Assembly: GCA_965230535.1 (NCBI GenBank)
Contig: OZ246009.1
Coordinates: forward strand, 1,302,001 to 1,366,000
Length of the DNA stretch: 64,000 nt
Source: JAUILH01 sp965230535
GTDB taxonomy: Bacteria; Bacteroidota; Bacteroidia; Flavobacteriales_D; JAUILH01
Direction of reading: 5' to 3'
Positions within the stretch are counted from its first letter, which is position 1; each line of letters begins with the position of its first letter. The notes under the pieces were generated by a model. That model was not told the origin of the DNA, made no database searches, and saw only the letters and a program-made list of their open reading frames with translations. Of the stretch, positions 18,923-27,481 are shown piece by piece. The position numbers and the translations under genes are program-made.

Positions 18923-20116
18923 ATGAAAGAAATAATCGGGAGCTTTTTAATGTGTTTGACATTTGTCGGTGCCAGCGCTCAGATAGAGATCAGTTATGAT
19001 GAGGACATTGTGGTTGGTGCGGAGCGAATCGATCAATACATTGATAAACTTGAAGGAAAGGCAGTTGGCGTTGTGGGAAATCAAACCTCTATGGTTGGAG
19101 ACGTGCATCTGGTAGATACACTTTTATCGCTCAAAGTAAACGTGAAGAAAGTATTTGCGCCTGAGCATGGTTTTAGGGGCACAGCAGATGCCGGAGCCTG
19201 GATTAAGGACGGAAAGGATGCTAAAACAGGCTTACCGTTGGTATCTCTGCATGGCAGACATAAGAAACCTTCGGCAGAAGCCATCAAAGATTTAGACATC
19301 ATCATTTTTGACATTCAGGATGTGGGTGCAAGATTCTATACTTACATTTCTTCTATGCATTATGTGATGGAAGCGGCTGCCGAAAGCAAGAAAAAGGTGA
19401 TAGTACTCGACAGGCCCAATCCGAATGGACATTATGTGGACGGACCGATTCTTCAGAGCAAATACAAGTCGTTTATTGGCATGCATCCTGTGCCCATTGT
19501 ACATGGCATGACGGTGGGAGAATACGCGCAAATGATCAATGGAGAGAAGTGGCTGGCCAATGGCGTGCAGTGTGAATTGGAAGTAGTGCCTTGTGCCAAT
19601 TACGACCACACCAAGTTTTACGAATTGCCAATTAAGCCAAGTCCGAATTTGCCTAACATGTCTTCGATTTACATGTACCCAACCGTGTGTTTGTTTGAAG
19701 GAACGAATGTGAGCGTGGGGCGTGGCACCAACAAGCAATTTCAGGTAATTGGTAAGCCAGGTTTCACAGAAGGTGATTACAATTTTACCCCAATATCAAT
19801 GCCGGGTGCAAAGAACCCTAAACACAAAGGCGTTAAGTGCAATGGCTACGATTTAAGCGAGTTTGGCTGGAAGCACATGAGAGATCAAAAGCAACTGTAC
19901 CTGCACTGGTTGGTAGGCATGTACAAAAACTCCAAAGACAAAGACCAGTTCTTCAAAAAGTCGGGAAGTTTTCACTTGCTATGCGGTAATAGAACGGTAA
20001 GAGAAATGCTGGTGGCCGGCAAGAGTGCTGAGGAAATTGCTGCAGTCTGGAAGGAGGACGTGGTGAAGTTCAAGAAGACCAGGAAGGGGTATTTGTTGTA
20101 TGGGGATTTTGAGTAG
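18923..20116 (+). CDS. Exo-beta-N-acetylmuramidase NamZ-like (DUF1343, GH171)
   Basis: 397 aa with a signal peptide (about 19 residues, ending GASAQ). It shows the DUF1343 core throughout: VGVVGNQTSMV, KVFAPEHGFRG, LPLVSLHGRHKKPS, IIFDIQDVGARFYTYISSM, VLDRPNPNG and SLYPTVCLFEGTNVSVGRGT-like text (YMYPTVCLFEGTNVSVGRGT). Characterised members remove terminal MurNAc from peptidoglycan fragments, so a periplasmic role in cell-wall recycling is likely. It is divergent from the FtsX permease gene, with only about 50 nt between the two presumed starts, and the two promoters must overlap. Confidence 0.92.
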   Translation: MKEIIGSFLMCLTFVGASAQIEISYDEDIVVGAERIDQYIDKLEGKAVGVVGNQTSMVGDVHLVDTLLSLKVNVKKVFAPEHGFRGTADAGAWIKDGKDAKTGLPLVSLHGRHKKPSAEAIKDLDIIIFDIQDVGARFYTYISSMHYVMEAAAESKKKVIVLDRPNPNGHYVDGPILQSKYKSFIGMHPVPIVHGMTVGEYAQMINGEKWLANGVQCELEVVPCANYDHTKFYELPIKPSPNLPNMSSIYMYPTVCLFEGTNVSVGRGTNKQFQVIGKPGFTEGDYNFTPISMPGAKNPKHKGVKCNGYDLSEFGWKHMRDQKQLYLHWLVGMYKNSKDKDQFFKKSGSFHLLCGNRTVREMLVAGKSAEEIAAVWKEDVVKFKKTRKGYLLYGDFE

Positions 20117-20139
20117 GGGGTAAGTTGAAAAAAGCTAGA

Positions 20140-21381
20140 CTATAGTTCGGGTAAATGATACAACTGTACGGCAATCGTTAAATGAATTCCAGGATCGTTT
20201 TCTAGATGAAACAAGTAATTAGTCCATCCTTTGTCAACAACTTCTAGTTTTCTGACAAAGTTGGAATGTTTCATTGTAGTTTCATCAGCAGTTTTTATGA
20301 CACTCGAGATATCTTGGTTGGGTACAAACATCATAATAGCTGCTTTTGCATCTCTCCATGTAAGGTAACCAAGTATTTGATCAATGGTTTCTGTAAATAC
20401 TTTCGCTCCCTTCCATATTTTGCATTCTGCGATAAATAAATTTGTACTCTCGTGTTTAATCGCAATATCTGTTTTTCCTTTTTTATTGTAAGCTTCTCCT
20501 GCAACTACTCCTTCAATATTGGGGGCTAAGACGAAGATTAAATAATCTCTTAAAGCTTCTTCTCCCTTACCTTTATATATTTCAGGGTGACATTCCCAGT
20601 TTTTACCGCAATCTTGCAATAAACCTAAAACATGAGTGAAGTCTTCATCGCTAATAAAGCGTTGATTTATTTTTTTATTAGTTGTGCTAATTGGTTTTGG
20701 AGAGATCTTCTTTTTCTTAACTATTCTTGGGGACTCAAAGGCTGTCGGAACATTTTTTTTTCTTATAGGGTATTTAAATTTTGATTTGTAGTCATTGGCA
20801 TGATTTATCTTCTGAATTCGATTATTAATTTCATTTTGAACAAAACTTGGTAATTCATTATGATATTGATCCAATTCCATTTTAACAGAATTTATTTTAC
20901 CAATTACAGTATTCTTAGATGTGTGGAATGCTTCTTCAATTCTTTTTGGCTCGTTATAAATATCTTCTAAGCTAAAGCAGATAGAGCTATTCTCGATCGA
21001 TAAACCGCCGTAAATTGTAGCAGTGGAAAATACGTTGCTAGCATGAAACGATAGGAGTTCAGTATTTCCATGTACGGGTACATGATATTCCACGACTTTT
21101 CTTGTAAACCTTTGATTAGGATCAGATCCATAAAAAACAGAAGGTAAGTCCCTTCCAGCGATTTCAGTTTCGCTAAAATCCATTTGTATTTCGTCCCAAA
21201 TTATCTCTGGAAACTCTGTAATCGAATATTTGGAGATAAGATACTCTGCAAATTCTGCTAATGAAACATTCTCAAAATATTCATCAGGTTGATCATTAAT
21301 TTCATCAATAATTTTGCGAGTTTTTAGGTGTGTTAAGTTTTCTAGGGGTTCACTAAAAATTTCATTGTTTCTTTCGTACAT
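20140..21381 (-). CDS. PD-(D/E)XK nuclease-like protein of unknown function
   Basis: 413 aa, soluble. The C-terminal 130 residues carry a restriction-endonuclease-like core: KGKTDIAIKH with Asp305, then LFIAECKIWKG with Glu319 and Lys321 (the D...ExK pattern), followed by a helix and a strand (AIMMFVPNQDI). The N-terminal 290 residues resemble nothing I know. It is AT-rich compared with the flanking muramidase and flavoenzyme genes and stands alone, so transfer is plausible. It could be a defence nuclease, a Mrr-like enzyme or a fragment of a larger system; no methylase or helicase is next to it. Confidence 0.72.
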   Translation of the reverse strand: MYERNNEIFSEPLENLTHLKTRKIIDEINDQPDEYFENVSLAEFAEYLISKYSITEFPEIIWDEIQMDFSETEIAGRDLPSVFYGSDPNQRFTRKVVEYHVPVHGNTELLSFHASNVFSTATIYGGLSIENSSICFSLEDIYNEPKRIEEAFHTSKNTVIGKINSVKMELDQYHNELPSFVQNEINNRIQKINHANDYKSKFKYPIRKKNVPTAFESPRIVKKKKISPKPISTTNKKINQRFISDEDFTHVLGLLQDCGKNWECHPEIYKGKGEEALRDYLIFVLAPNIEGVVAGEAYNKKGKTDIAIKHESTNLFIAECKIWKGAKVFTETIDQILGYLTWRDAKAAIMMFVPNQDISSVIKTADETTMKHSNFVRKLEVVDKGWTNYLFHLENDPGIHLTIAVQLYHLPEL

Positions 21382-21468
21382 GGTTTCAAGGAATTAACCA
21401 TGCAAACAAATCATTCCACCCAACCCCCACAACACCAAAAACAACCAATCACCCCTCCCTGAAAACCA

Positions 21469-22467
21469 TTAGAACTCTTCGTTAGCCAGTTCCATATTAG
21501 CCACCGCACCGGCTATATTTCCAGAGGCCACTGCATTGGCTACTGAACGTAATCTGGAGGAGTTGTCACCACAGGCAAACATGCCATCTATGGTGGTTTT
21601 GTTCATCATGTCTACTTCTATATAGCCTTCTTCTGTCAGTGCACAACCCAATGATTCCGGAATGTCTGAATGCTGCTCAAAAGGAATGGCGGCATAAACT
21701 GCCTCAAAGCTTTCTTTGGTATTGTCGGCAAACACCACGTGCTTAAGCTGTCCGTTGCTGTGCTCAATTTCCACAACCTCCTTCTCAATAATTTTGATAT
21801 CGTTCTCTTTGAATTTGGTCAGTTCCTCAGGTGCAAAGTCTGCTTTCCCGGAGGCTAAAATCGTCACATCATCTGTCAGGTTTTTGACCATAGGAGACAA
21901 GTGAAACGCGTGTTCTCTCTTAGCCATGATCCCGGTCTTTTTATGCCTTATTTCATAACCATGACAGTAAGGACAATGCACTACTGAAATCCCCCAACAA
22001 TCTGAAAAGCCTTTTATATTAGGCATGATATCTCTGATGCCTGTCGCAAAAATCAACTTTTTAGCCGTGAACTTCTGACCTGTTTCTGTTTCTATTTCAA
22101 AACCAGAGTCGGTTTGTTTGCCTTTGCTTGCTTTGGCTGGTAGAAATTGTACAGAATCATATTCCAGTACCTGAGCTTTGGCTTCCAGTGCTATTTCATG
22201 AGGTTTTTTACCATCCTGGGTAATGAAGTTGTGAGAATGTGGTGTCTGTCGGTTACAAGGCATGCCACCATCTATGATTAATACTTTGCGTAGAGAACGG
22301 CCGAGTGCCATTGCTGCGGATAATCCGGAGTAACTACCGCCTATAATTATAACGTCAAATTGTTTACCTGTATTCATTGTATCGTTTTTAGAATGTCGCA
22401 ACCAAAAGGGGAGGGGAAGTAGCAAAGTGGTCGAAATTCCCCGTTTTATAATCTCCCGCCTGGTCAT
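21469..22467 (-). CDS. Thioredoxin-reductase-like NAD(P)/FAD oxidoreductase with Tat-like leader
   Basis: About 332 aa from ATG 22467. After a leader MTRREIIKRGISTTLLLPLPFW, with twin arginines and a short hydrophobic stretch, comes the FAD fold (DVIIIGGSYSGLSAAMALGR), the redox pair CPYC in VVHCPYCHGYE, and the second dinucleotide-binding half and FAD-contact motif (TTIDGMFACGDNSS). This is the class II pyridine-nucleotide disulfide oxidoreductase layout. A longer reading frame starts upstream (22548) but would run through the operator region. A start at 22377 without the leader is also possible. Divergent from a Fur-family regulator and flanked by paired operators, which suggests control by metal or peroxide. 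Confidence 0.85.
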   Translation of the reverse strand: MTRREIIKRGISTTLLLPLPFWLRHSKNDTMNTGKQFDVIIIGGSYSGLSAAMALGRSLRKVLIIDGGMPCNRQTPHSHNFITQDGKKPHEIALEAKAQVLEYDSVQFLPAKASKGKQTDSGFEIETETGQKFTAKKLIFATGIRDIMPNIKGFSDCWGISVVHCPYCHGYEIRHKKTGIMAKREHAFHLSPMVKNLTDDVTILASGKADFAPEELTKFKENDIKIIEKEVVEIEHSNGQLKHVVFADNTKESFEAVYAAIPFEQHSDIPESLGCALTEEGYIEVDMMNKTTIDGMFACGDNSSRLRSVANAVASGNIAGAVANMELANEEF

Positions 22468-22480
22468 GTTTTTTTGTTTA

Positions 22481-22499
22481 TTGCGACTGTGTCGCGTAA
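22481..22499. promoter_or_regulatory. Fur-family operator copy 1
   Basis: TTGCGACTGTGTCGCGTAA holds a perfect inverted repeat, GCGAC-TGT-GTCGC (22483-22495). It shares the form TTGCRAY-N3-RGTYGCRTWA (approximately) with the site at 22532-22550. It lies between the flavoenzyme start (22467) and its -7 element, so a protein bound here could block elongation or initiation. Confidence 0.7.
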
Positions 22500-22508
22500 T
22501 TTTATATG

Positions 22509-22537
22509 CAAATATATGAGTTTTTGTATTATTGCAA
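22509..22537 (-). promoter_or_regulatory. Bacteroidota-type promoter of the flavoenzyme gene
   Basis: Read on the minus strand, TATATTTG (22516-22509) matches the -7 consensus TAnnTTTG exactly. A TTG (22537-22535), within TTTATTG, stands 18 nt upstream as the -33 element. The -33 part lies inside operator copy 2. Confidence 0.65.
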
Positions 22538-22550
22538 TAAAGTTGCATTA
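22532..22550. promoter_or_regulatory. Fur-family operator copy 2
   Basis: TTGCAATAAAGTTGCATTA contains the inverted repeat TGCAA-N5-TTGCA (22533-22547). It agrees with copy 1 at the outer TTGC/GC positions and covers the -33 element of the flavoenzyme promoter. It also sits only 12 nt from the regulator's own start, so autoregulation is likely. Confidence 0.7.
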
Positions 22551-22561
22551 GTGTTTTGGCA

Positions 22562-22936
22562 ATGAAAAGAAGAAATACAGCTACAAAGGAGGCGGTATTG
22601 TCCGTTTTACAAGCATCTGGTAAGGCAATGAGTCAGGGTGCCATTGAGAAGAAAATTGGGATTGACATTAACAGAGCAACCATTTATCGGGTGCTGAACC
22701 GCTATTGTGAAGATGGCGTTTTGCATAGAATTGTTGCAGATGACGGGAAACAGTATTTTGCTTTATGTATGAAATGTGAAGAGAAAGAAGAGGCCATGCA
22801 CCACTTTCATTTCCGTTGTAAAAAATGCGAAACCATAGAATGTCTTCCGGATCCTGTGCACTTTTCCTTATCAAACAATTATCAGGTGGAAGAAGTTAAT
22901 TGTGTGATTGCAGGGATTTGTAAGGATTGTATGTAA
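22562..22936 (+). CDS. Fur/Zur/PerR-family transcriptional regulator
   Basis: About 124 aa. The N-terminal winged helix reads RRNTATKEAVLSVLQASGKAMSQGAIEKKIG...INRATIYRVLNRYCEDGVLHRI, the RATVYRTL-type recognition helix of Fur proteins. The C-terminal half has the metal-binding HHFHFRCKKC and a final pair, CKDC, for structural zinc. Which metal or peroxide is sensed cannot be decided. I chose ATG 22562 over TTG 22556 because the latter adds only two residues. The divergent flavoenzyme is its probable target. Confidence 0.9.
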   Translation: MKRRNTATKEAVLSVLQASGKAMSQGAIEKKIGIDINRATIYRVLNRYCEDGVLHRIVADDGKQYFALCMKCEEKEEAMHHFHFRCKKCETIECLPDPVHFSLSNNYQVEEVNCVIAGICKDCM

Positions 22937-23002
22937 GTGTCTCCCTAAAATGGCAATAACCTACTTAAGTTAACTGTGAAACCTGGAGCTTGTAATTTTT
23001 AT

Positions 23003-23049
23003 TATTATGCCATAATCTTTGTTTTTCAGTAAGTTTGGCACAATAATAA
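23003..23049. repeat. Degenerate inverted-repeat copy upstream of the ATPase gene
   Basis: TTTGGCACAATAATAA (23034-23049) differs at one position from the arm of the perfect inverted repeat downstream. TTATTATGCCATAA (23003-23016) is a weaker, inverted copy of it. The two could form a second, older operator pair. Confidence 0.5.
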
Positions 23050-23062
23050 TTGTGATTTTCGG

Positions 23063-23115
23063 TTTATTAGTGTGCCAAATAGATAGTTTATTTGTATTTT
23101 TGGCACACTAATAAA
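23063..23115. repeat. Perfect 17-bp inverted repeat in front of the AAA/DUF234 ATPase
   Basis: TTTATTAGTGTGCCAAA (23063-23079) and TTTGGCACACTAATAAA (23099-23115) are exact reverse complements with 19 nt between them. The right arm ends 7 nt before the ATPase ATG. No copy is found after the gene, which favours a regulatory site or transcript hairpin over transposon ends. Confidence 0.75.
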
Positions 23116-23122
23116 TTTAGGA

Positions 23123-24538
23123 ATGGCAAGAAAAATAGTAGGAAGAGTACGGGAACAGCAAATCTTAACTGATACTCTGCATAGCCACAGATCAGAATTA
23201 GTAGCTGTTTATGGGAGAAGAAGAATTGGAAAAACATATCTTGTTAGAGAATTTTTTGGAAAACAGCTTACGTTTAGTTTTACCGGATTGAGCAAAGGAA
23301 AAAGAGCTGATCAAATCAAGAATTTCATGCTTAAATTAAGTGAAGTTACAGAAGGGGTTGAAAAAGAACCAACTGACTGGCTTGAAGCTTTTAGCTATCT
23401 CAAAAGCTTTCTTAAAGGAATACGACAAACCAAAAAGAAGAAGGTCATATTTATTGATGAGTTTCCTTGGGTAGATTCTCATAAGTCCGGGTTTTTGGCC
23501 GCATTTGAGAACTTTTGGAATGACTACTGTACAACGAGAAGGGATCTTGTGGTAGTTGTTTGTGGCTCTGCTGCCTCCTACATGGTTAAGAAGATCATCA
23601 ATAATACGGCAGGACTCAGTAAAAGAATCACTCAAACGATTAAATTGAAAACATTCAACCTGCGAGAAACTCGAGAGTTTTTTAAGTATAAGGGCATTCC
23701 AATGGAAGAGTACGAGATACTAAAGATATATATGGTATTGGGCGGTGTAGCAGAGTATCTGGAACATGTGAAACCAGGAGAATCTGCTGTGATGACAATT
23801 GAGAACCTGTGTTTCCAAAAAGGAGCCTATCTCGAAGATGAATATGATCAGGTATTCAAGTCGTTATTTGAAGAAGGGTCTTACCATCAAAAAATAATGG
23901 ATGCTTTGTCACAAGGAAACAAAAGGGGAATTACCAGAGATGAGATTTTGAAGGTGATGGGGGTGTCTTCCGGGGGAAGATTTAGTGATTCATTGGAAGA
24001 GCTCATTCAGTCGGGTTTTGTCTTGAAGTATGACGCCTATAAAGACAATACGAAAACGGTGCTTTATCGTATCTACGATGAATTTTGTTTATTCCATCTC
24101 CAGTTTATAGTGCCTTTTAAGGGATCAAAATGGACTCAAATATTTCAAAAACAAGAGTACATTTCGTGGTGTGGCTATGCTTTTGAAACGATCTGTTTAA
24201 AACATTTTGAAGAAGTTAAAGCAGGCTTGAAATGTGACCAAATTCGATCCAAAAATTATAGCTGGTATAACAACAAAGCACAGATTGATTTGGTGGTAGA
24301 TAGAGATGATGTCGTTGTAAATTTGTGTGAGATTAAGTTTTACAATGAAGAATTTTTAATGGACCAGGCCTATCTTGATAGGTTGAGGAATAAGGAAAAC
24401 CAATTTAGGGCAGCAACTAAAACCAAGAAAGGAATTTATACAGCAATGCTTACCACTTGGGGAGTGAAAACCAATAAATATAGCCAGGCGATAGTTTCAA
24501 ATAATTTAAGTATGCATTGTCTTTTTGAGAAGGTATAG
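23123..24538 (+). CDS. AAA-type ATPase with DUF234 nuclease-like C-terminus (COG1672 type)
   Basis: 471 aa. The opening IVGRVREQQILTDTL and the P-loop VYGRRRIGKTYLVREFF are typical of the archaeal-type ATPase family (PF01637), with Walker B VIFIDEFPWVD and sensor text VVVVCGSAASYM. After a winged-helix section (RGITRDEILKVMGV) the C-terminal 150 residues resemble DUF234, a PD-(D/E)XK-like domain: QIDLVVDRDD then LCEIKFYNEEF (D...ExK). Such genes occur in many copies in Bacteroidota and archaea and are of unknown role. Its stop (24536-24538) directly abuts the convergent stop of the polymerase gene, with no spacer. Confidence 0.87.
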   Translation: MARKIVGRVREQQILTDTLHSHRSELVAVYGRRRIGKTYLVREFFGKQLTFSFTGLSKGKRADQIKNFMLKLSEVTEGVEKEPTDWLEAFSYLKSFLKGIRQTKKKKVIFIDEFPWVDSHKSGFLAAFENFWNDYCTTRRDLVVVVCGSAASYMVKKIINNTAGLSKRITQTIKLKTFNLRETREFFKYKGIPMEEYEILKIYMVLGGVAEYLEHVKPGESAVMTIENLCFQKGAYLEDEYDQVFKSLFEEGSYHQKIMDALSQGNKRGITRDEILKVMGVSSGGRFSDSLEELIQSGFVLKYDAYKDNTKTVLYRIYDEFCLFHLQFIVPFKGSKWTQIFQKQEYISWCGYAFETICLKHFEEVKAGLKCDQIRSKNYSWYNNKAQIDLVVDRDDVVVNLCEIKFYNEEFLMDQAYLDRLRNKENQFRAATKTKKGIYTAMLTTWGVKTNKYSQAIVSNNLSMHCLFEKV

Positions 24539-27481
24539 TTATTCATCCATCACATACACCTCTTTCTCCATAGACACGACTTCCAAACTGTAAAATCCAA
24601 ATTCCTCAACCACCAGACCGGTAATGGTATAAATACCACGTCCTCTGAAAGGGTAAGCTCTGGCCGGACCAGGAAAATGTGTGGTGTCAAAGAAGTAACC
24701 ATCTTCATCTAAAAAGGTCCCGAAATTCATCTTTAGTCCGCCGGAAGTTGAGGTGTTTTTAATGGATACCAAGTAACCTCTGATCTGAATTTCTTTGCCC
24801 AAATAAGTAACTAAGTTAGTAGCGAGAATTTTCTCATAATCTCTGTTCGCTACCAAATCAAAAGGATTGCTCAAAGGGAAGCCCAGAAGCTTCATTTGGT
24901 CGTAGGTTTCTTCATGTTCGTGTTGCTCAAGTTCCGGGACAAATACATCCTTTCGAACCTGACCAAATAGTTTGTGGTTGCTGGTTTCAATCCGCTTTTT
25001 GGAAACAGAATAATGCGCTTTCCAAAGCAACTGACGTTTGTGAATTCCGGTAAACCTAAACACATTGGCCCTGATGAGTATGCTCAGCTGTTCAACGGAA
25101 ATGTAAACCCGATCAATGAAATCTTCAAAAGATGTAAACGGACCGTTTCTGTGTTTTTCTTCCTCAACTTTAAGGATGGAATTGTGCTCCAGATCTTTAA
25201 TGAAATTAAGCCCCAGGTAAATGTCCTTTCCTTTGATGTTGGTGTAGACATTGCTCTGGTTGACACATGGTGCATGAATTGTTGCCCCCAGCATCCGTGC
25301 TTCATGAATGTAAATCTCGTTGTGGTAGAATCCGCCAAAGTTATTGATGGTGGCCACCATGTATTCCAGAGGGTAATAAGCTTTTAAATAAAGGCACTGA
25401 TAACTCTCCACTGCATATGAAGCCGAATGACCTTTGGAGAATGCGTAGCCTGCAAAACTGGCAATCTGCTCCCAGACTTCCAGAGTGAGTTTTTCAGAGT
25501 AGCCTTTGGCCAAACAATTGGAGAAAAATTTGTCCTTCACTTTTAAGAATTCATCTCGAGAGCGGTACTTGCCAGACATGCCCCGTCTCAACTCGTCTGC
25601 TTCTCCCAAAGACAAATCTGCAAAGAGGTGGGCCACTTTAATCACATCTTCCTGATACACCATCACACCATAGGTTTCGGGCATGAGCTCCAGCATTTTT
25701 TTTGGCGTTTCTTTTTGTGAAGGCATGCCATGGTGACGTAAAATATATTCCCGCATCATCCCTGACTTTGCCACGCCCGGTCTGATGATTGAACTTGCAG
25801 CAACCAATCCCAGATAATCGTCTACCTGTAGTTTAGACAACAACATTCGCATGGCCGGAGATTCCACATAAAAGCAGGCGATGGCTGTTCCGTTTTTAAG
25901 TAACTCATTGACTTTCGGATCGGTTTTGAATTTTGAAATATTGCGGATGTCTTCTGCCGGATTGTCGGGTTGGTTGTGAGTGATGATTTCCAGACAATCT
26001 TTGATTTTTCCAAGACCCCTCTGACTCAAAATGTCGAATTTATAGAGGCCAACATCCTCCGCTTCAATCATACTAAACTGAGTGGTTTGGTAGCCCTTGG
26101 GCGGCATAAAGGTCCCGCCAAAATAGTGGATGTCTTTTTCGGGAATAACGATTCCGCTGGCATGGATGCTTAAGTGACTCGGGAAGCCTTCAATGTATCG
26201 GGTATAGTACAGAATCGTTTTGGTGGTATTGTCGAGCGATTGAATACTGGGAATGTCGTTTCTGAGTGCATCCTGTTCGTGCTTGGGCAAGCCAAAAACT
26301 TTACCCAATTCGCGTCTCACTGCCCGGGATTTAAAAGTATTGTAAGCTCCCAGTAAAGTTGAATTGGGAAATTCTTTGAAAATGAAATCGGTCATGTCGT
26401 CCCGATCTCGCCACGAAAAATCAATGTCGAAATCCGGAGGATTCTGTCGGTACAGATTAATGAAACGTTCAAAATACAGGTCCAGTTCAATGGGGTCCAC
26501 GTCCGTAATTCGCAAAAGATAAGCCACCAGACTGTTGGCGCCACTTCCTCTGCCCACGTAGTAATAATTTTTGTGACGGGCATACTCTGTAATTCGCCAG
26601 TTCATGAGAAAATAGCCAATGAATCCCTTCTGGGAAATGATGTCAACTTCCTTCTCCAAACGGGTTTGGATTTCTTCTGACACATTGTTTCCAAAACGGT
26701 AGTGCAAACCTTCCTTGCATAATTGAATCAGTTTTTCCCGATCTTCCTGCTCGTTGTTTAACAAGAAACGTTTGTTCTCGTGATGATTTGGGTTTTTGAA
26801 TTCAAAAGAGACCTCCGATTCATTGATGATTCTTTGTGTATTTTCAATCAAAAATGGATAGTCTTTGTACTTCTCGAGCAACTGTGCTGAGCTGGGAAAT
26901 ACGTTTGTGGCAGAGGCACAGTCGGAATCTGCCAGTTGACTGATGAGAATATTCTTGTCTATTGATCTAAGCAGCTTGTGGGCGTTGTGGTGTTGTTTCT
27001 TCACGAATGTACAGGTAGGCATAGCCACCATTCTGGCCATTTTATTGGAGTGTCTGGTGAATTTAAGTTTCGGCAGATCTTGTGGACTGATGCCAATCCA
27101 TTCGTTCCCATTGAGTGTTTGTCCCTGGTAAGATTGAAAGGGATAAATGATGTGTGCCTCCTGAAATTTGGGAGCTCTGTTTTTGAAGGGTTCGTTTTGA
27201 TGAAGGTGACTCGATAAAAACTGATTCAACTCCTGAAAACCAAAATTACTTTTGGCAATGCCTACAAACTTCTGCTCAACCCCATTCCTAAAATCAATTC
27301 CAACCACAGGTTTAATCCCGTAGCCTGGTGCCAATCGGATAAAATCGAGACAGGCAGAGGTGTTATTGATGTCGGTTAATGCCGCACCCTGAAAACCATA
27401 GTTTTGGAGTAACTCCAGGTATTCCTTAACAGATAAGACCCCGTATTTTAAACTGTAATAACTATGTGTATTGAGGAGCAT
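24539..27481 (-). CDS. dnaE2: DNA polymerase III alpha subunit, error-prone DnaE2-like
   Basis: 980 aa, shorter than the replicative DnaE (about 1160 aa or more). It has the C-family polymerase core: YYVGRGSGANSLVAYLL (308-323) and PDFDIDF (349-355), giving two of the three catalytic aspartates (352 and 354), then FVES...RMLLSKL, VYQEDVIKVA and FSKGHSASYAV. The N-terminal PHP domain starts LLNTHSYYSLKYG, where most family members have an HxHT pair, so the PHP metal site may be incomplete. A C-terminal OB domain (IQIRGYLVSIKNT) is present and the tau-binding tail is missing. Its ATG overlaps the dinB stop (TAATG), so translation of the two translesion polymerases is coupled. Confidence 0.88.
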   Translation of the reverse strand: MLLNTHSYYSLKYGVLSVKEYLELLQNYGFQGAALTDINNTSACLDFIRLAPGYGIKPVVGIDFRNGVEQKFVGIAKSNFGFQELNQFLSSHLHQNEPFKNRAPKFQEAHIIYPFQSYQGQTLNGNEWIGISPQDLPKLKFTRHSNKMARMVAMPTCTFVKKQHHNAHKLLRSIDKNILISQLADSDCASATNVFPSSAQLLEKYKDYPFLIENTQRIINESEVSFEFKNPNHHENKRFLLNNEQEDREKLIQLCKEGLHYRFGNNVSEEIQTRLEKEVDIISQKGFIGYFLMNWRITEYARHKNYYYVGRGSGANSLVAYLLRITDVDPIELDLYFERFINLYRQNPPDFDIDFSWRDRDDMTDFIFKEFPNSTLLGAYNTFKSRAVRRELGKVFGLPKHEQDALRNDIPSIQSLDNTTKTILYYTRYIEGFPSHLSIHASGIVIPEKDIHYFGGTFMPPKGYQTTQFSMIEAEDVGLYKFDILSQRGLGKIKDCLEIITHNQPDNPAEDIRNISKFKTDPKVNELLKNGTAIACFYVESPAMRMLLSKLQVDDYLGLVAASSIIRPGVAKSGMMREYILRHHGMPSQKETPKKMLELMPETYGVMVYQEDVIKVAHLFADLSLGEADELRRGMSGKYRSRDEFLKVKDKFFSNCLAKGYSEKLTLEVWEQIASFAGYAFSKGHSASYAVESYQCLYLKAYYPLEYMVATINNFGGFYHNEIYIHEARMLGATIHAPCVNQSNVYTNIKGKDIYLGLNFIKDLEHNSILKVEEEKHRNGPFTSFEDFIDRVYISVEQLSILIRANVFRFTGIHKRQLLWKAHYSVSKKRIETSNHKLFGQVRKDVFVPELEQHEHEETYDQMKLLGFPLSNPFDLVANRDYEKILATNLVTYLGKEIQIRGYLVSIKNTSTSGGLKMNFGTFLDEDGYFFDTTHFPGPARAYPFRGRGIYTITGLVVEEFGFYSLEVVSMEKEVYVMDE

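Noticed and set aside
21469..22548. Longer start (22548) for the flavoenzyme
   Set aside because: It would run the coding region through both operator sites and the -7 element; ATG 22467 gives a sensible leader.
23063..23115. Terminal inverted repeats of a transposon
   Set aside because: Both arms lie on the same side of the gene, no second pair is found after it, and no transposase is present.
24539..27481. The main replicative polymerase DnaE
   Set aside because: 980 aa is too short, the C-terminal tau-binding part is missing, and it is coupled to dinB.
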